From positions 186,001 to 250,000 of the forward strand of contig NZ_JAHLPX010000007.1 of the NCBI RefSeq assembly GCF_018918145.1: 64,000 nt of DNA, in the 5' to 3' direction. Positions 60,951 through 64,000 of the stretch are shown in pieces. The notes under the pieces are model-generated. The model had not been told where the DNA came from, searched no databases, and was given only the letters and a program-made list of their open reading frames with translations. Positions within the stretch are counted from its first letter, which is position 1. Every line of letters begins with the position of its first letter. The position numbers were made by a program, and so were the translations under genes. The DNA comes from Anaerotignum sp. MSJ-24 (lineage in GTDB: Bacteria > Bacillota > Clostridia > Lachnospirales > Anaerotignaceae).

Positions 60951-61971
60951 ATGGTATGAGGAAGAAAAAAGCAATAACGGCATAATAATTTCAAGCAGAG
61001 TAAGACTTGCAAGAAATTTAAAGAAATATAACTTCTATAATAAACTGAGTGCCGAAGATGCCGAAAAAATGATAGAAGAGGTTAAGAATTCGATACTTGG
61101 AAGCAGAACGGTATTCGGTGAACAGTTTAAATATATTCCTATAAACAAGCTTGATGAAAACGAAAAATTCAGCATGGTGGAAAGACATATCATAAGCCCA
61201 GAGCTTATGAGAAACAATAAGCCCTGCGGAGTTCTTGTTAAGGATGATGAAACAATAAGCATTATGCTTAACGAAGAGGATCATATAAGAATACAGGCAA
61301 TAGCGGCAGGTGACAATATAGACGAAGCCTATGACACAGCCGATAAAATAGATAACCTTATCGAAGAAAGCGTTGAATACGCTTTCAGCGAAAAGTTCGG
61401 ATACCTTACAAGCTGTCCTACAAACGTAGGTACAGGCTTGAGAGCATCTTATATGATGCACCTTCCTCAGCTTGAAATAACCGGACAGATAAGAAGTCTT
61501 ACACAGGCAATATCGAAATTCGGTATAACCGTAAGAGGTATATACGGAGAAGGCTCGGAAGCAATGGGCAGTATTTATCAGGTTTCAAATCAGGTAACAC
61601 TGGGACAGAGCGAGAGAGAAATAATCGAAAATCTTAAAAAGGTTGTTTCAACTATCGTTCAGCGTGAACAGGAGCTTGAGAAAAATGCTTATGCAAGAGC
61701 TAAAGACGATGTTGAAGATAAGGTATGGCGTTCATACGGCATACTTAAGACAGCAAGAAAGATTTCGGCAAAGGAGGCAATGCAGATGCTTTCCAACCTT
61801 ATGGAGGCAAAGAACATGGGCGTTGAGCCTATGCCGGATATAAGCATAAAGCCTGTTGAGCTGATGATAAATATTCAGCCGGCAATAATACAGACAACAA
61901 ACGGCAAGGACATGACTCCCACAGAAAGGGATAAAGCCAGAGCCGATTATATCAGAAAGATACTTAAATAA
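60943..61971 (+). CDS. mcsB: McsB protein-arginine kinase
   Basis: 342 residues of the phosphagen-kinase fold adapted to proteins: IISSRVRLARNLKKY at the nucleotide site, GYLTSCPTNVGTGLRASYMM with the conserved Cys, and VRGIYGEGSEAMGSIYQVSN. McsB phosphorylates Arg on proteins, marking them for degradation by ClpCP. The start at 60943 overlaps the end of mcsA by 8 bases, with GGAG at a 9-base distance. Length is slightly less than in Bacillus. Confidence 0.93.
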   Translation: MSKWYEEEKSNNGIIISSRVRLARNLKKYNFYNKLSAEDAEKMIEEVKNSILGSRTVFGEQFKYIPINKLDENEKFSMVERHIISPELMRNNKPCGVLVKDDETISIMLNEEDHIRIQAIAAGDNIDEAYDTADKIDNLIEESVEYAFSEKFGYLTSCPTNVGTGLRASYMMHLPQLEITGQIRSLTQAISKFGITVRGIYGEGSEAMGSIYQVSNQVTLGQSEREIIENLKKVVSTIVQREQELEKNAYARAKDDVEDKVWRSYGILKTARKISAKEAMQMLSNLMEAKNMGVEPMPDISIKPVELMINIQPAIIQTTNGKDMTPTERDKARADYIRKILK

Positions 61972-62012
61972 GTATTTAACATATATATTACAGCATAAAG
62001 GAGTTGACAGAT

Positions 62013-64000
62013 ATGCAGGGTAACTTTACAGAAAAAGCAAAAGAAGCAATCAGAAAGGCACAGCAGTACGCAGTTCATCTCGGCCACAACTATGTCGGCA
62101 CAGAACATCTTCTGCTTGGTCTTGTGGGAGTAAAAGACAGTGTAGCCTCTAAAGCTATCGAAGCTCAGGGTATTACTGAGGACGCCATTACTGAAAAAAT
62201 AGATGAACTTGTTGGTCTTAATAACGGTGGAGGATATTATCCTCAGGATTATACACCGAGATCAAAAAGAGTCATTGATATGAGTGTTCAGGAAGCTATT
62301 AAAATGGGTACCGGCTATGTTGGTACAGAACATATCCTTCTTGCACTTATTCAGGAAAACGATTCAATCGCAGTCAGAATTCTTGCATCACTCGGCGTAA
62401 ACGGACAGAAGCTCTATGAAGATATTATGTCTATGGTCGGTGAGGATTCAACAGGCAGTACAGGTGCAAACGGCGACAGCAAGAGCGGAACACCTACTCT
62501 CGATAAATACAGCCGTGACTTTACAAAAATGGCATCTGAAAGCAAATTCGACCCTATCATCGGTCGTGATAAGGAAATCGAACGTGTTATCCAGATATTA
62601 AGCCGAAGAACAAAGAACAATCCTTGTCTTGTCGGTGATCCCGGCGTCGGCAAATCAGCCATTATTGAAGGTCTTGCACAGCAGATTTACGAAGGCAACG
62701 TACCTTCAACACTTAAGGATAAGAGAATTGTTTCACTTGACCTTTCTTCAATGATTGCCGGTTCAAAATACAGAGGTGAATTTGAGGAAAGAATCAAGAA
62801 AGTAATCGATGAGGTTAAGGCGGCAGGCAATGTTGTACTTTTCATTGATGAAATCCATACAATTATCGGTGCCGGCGGTGCCGAAGGTGCAATAGACGCA
62901 TCTAATATTCTTAAACCTTCACTTGCGAGAGGCGAGCTCCAGTTAATCGGTGCAACAACTATCGAAGAATACAGAAAGTATATCGAAAAAGATGCGGCAC
63001 TTGAAAGACGTTTCCAGCAGGTAATGGTTAATGAGCCAAATGAAGAAGAAGCTATTCTTATGCTTAAAGGACTTCGTGACAAATATGAGGCTCATCATAA
63101 TGTAAAAATTACGGACGAAGCCATTGAGGCGGCTGTAAAGATGTCATCAAGATATATTACAGACAGATTCCTTCCCGATAAGGCCATCGACCTTATGGAT
63201 GAGGCAGCTTCAAAGGTAAGACTCCAGACATATACAGCACCTTCAAATGTTAAGGAGCTTGAAGACAAGATTACCGCTCTTGAAAAAGAGAAGGAAGAGG
63301 CTATCAAGACCGAAGAGTTTGAAAAGGCTGCAAAGGTTAAAAAAGAGCAGACAGAGCTTAAGAAAAAGCTTGATGATGCAAAGAAAGAATGGGATACAGA
63401 AAATACAAAAACAAAACAGGTTGTTACTGAAGACGAAATCGCAGCCGTTGTTTCAAGCTGGACAGGTGTACCGGTTCAGTCATTAAAACAGGAGGAAAGC
63501 GAAAGACTTATCAACCTTGAAAAAATACTCCATGAACGTGTAATCGGTCAGGATGAGGCTGTATCGGCAGTTGCCAAAGCAATCAGACGAGGCAGAGTCG
63601 GACTTAAGGATCCTAAACGTCCTATCGGTTCATTCCTGTTCCTCGGACCTACTGGTGTAGGTAAAACAGAGCTTTCCAAAGCCCTTGCGGAAGCATTGTT
63701 CGGCGATGAAAACGCTATGGTCAGAATTGATATGTCCGAATACATGGAGAAGCATACGGTGTCTAAAATGATAGGTTCGCCTCCGGGATATGTAGGATAC
63801 GAAGAAGGCGGCTAGCTTACAGAAAAAATAAGAAGAAAACCTTACAGCGTTGTTCTTTTCGATGAAATCGAAAAAGCATCACCCGATGTATTTAATGTAA
63901 TGCTCCAGATTCTTGATGATGGTCACATTACAGACGGACAGGGCAGAAAGGTAGACTTCAAAAATACTGTAATCATCATGACATCAAATGCCGGAGCTAA
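62013..64000 (+). pseudogene. clpC: ClpC ATPase gene interrupted by an in-frame TAG (also cut by the window end)
   Basis: From ATG 62013 (AAAGGAG at 61998) the protein has the ClpN repeats (residues about 1-145), NBD1 with Walker [10 protein letters not shown] and Walker [10 protein letters not shown], the middle coiled-coil with UVR-like helices (about 410-470), and NBD2 Walker [10 protein letters not shown]. At codon 601 (63813-63815) the frame meets TAG, directly after [11 protein letters not shown], where ClpC proteins have Gln (CAG; one C-to-T change). Beyond it the frame continues intact to the window end with Walker [25 protein letters not shown] and MTSNAGA. The 600-residue product would lack the rest of NBD2. 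Other genes here use TAG as stop (yabP, the AI-2E permease), so it is not a sense codon. Confidence 0.85.

Noticed and set aside
63813-63815. TAG as a reassigned sense codon (Gln) explaining the clpC frame
   Set aside because: Several intact genes end with TAG (yabP at 783, the AI-2E permease at 28983, the short RluA gene at 60188), so TAG is an ordinary stop here.

Overview
The window looks like a chromosomal segment of a low-GC, anaerobic, endospore-forming member of the Clostridia (a Lachnospirales-type relative fits; no species is claimed). The reasons are the HU-rqcP-yabP-yabQ-divIC sporulation/division locus, a BofC-like protein, a CotA-free anaerobe gene set with 2-hydroxyacyl-CoA dehydratase activase-type proteins and LarA racemases, the WalRK-YycH-YycI system, and strong AGGAGG ribosome sites. 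No phage, insertion sequence or CRISPR array was seen; the window is mostly core chromosome with a few accessory-looking clusters.

Layout. 1-2.0 kb: end of hup, rqcP, yabP, yabQ, divIC, then a tRNA operon (Met, Glu, Val) with a consensus promoter. 2.0-4.6 kb: DUF3842 protein, PAP2 phosphatase, MATE exporter. 4.7-11.2 kb: two tandem LarA (lactate racemase family) genes facing a minus-strand operon of two dehydratase/activase-related proteins, a BadF/HgdC-type ATPase and a nitroreductase. 11.4-19.3 kb: cysK, a GntR-ABC exporter operon with a perfect 16-bp-arm operator, and an overlapping lysR-sbcD-sbcC operon. 19.5-25.1 kb: an AMACR/CaiB-like enzyme, then lplA divergent from cupin-osmC-cupin-lipoyl-dihydrolipoamide dehydrogenase, with a Rex-like palindrome between them. 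25.4-35.8 kb: four secreted S-layer-like proteins ending in copper-amine-oxidase-type domains, interrupted by an AI-2E-type permease and the dnaD-dnaI helicase-loading pair. 36-49.7 kb: secA-prfB, an RluA-type pseudouridine synthase, walR-walK, a small secreted protein, yycH-yycI, glmM-glmS. 49.9-55.6 kb (minus strand): a small NrdD-like protein behind a perfect Fur box, a G5/3D wall protein, tatD, metG and an M29 aminopeptidase. 55.7-60.2 kb: NifX-like protein, DUF1648 protein, BofC-like protein, GH13 glucan hydrolase, short RluA-type synthase. 60.2-64 kb: mcsA-mcsB-clpC with a CIRCE-like leader element and no ctsR.

How the parts connect. Three wall or surface genes carry sites fitting the WalR consensus TGTWAH-N5-TGTWAH (25175, 43383 and, with one mismatch, 51515), so walRK at 40.8-43.3 kb probably controls several genes in this same window. 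The lplA/OsmC/lipoyl-E3 group could form a self-contained lipoamide-driven peroxide reductase under redox control; this is the best candidate here for an undescribed system. The most striking anomaly is an in-frame TAG in clpC at 63813, where the conserved Gln codon CAG would stand, with the reading frame continuing intact to the window edge. Two non-coding stretches (23136-23350 and about 49708-49842) are chains of short perfect hairpins.
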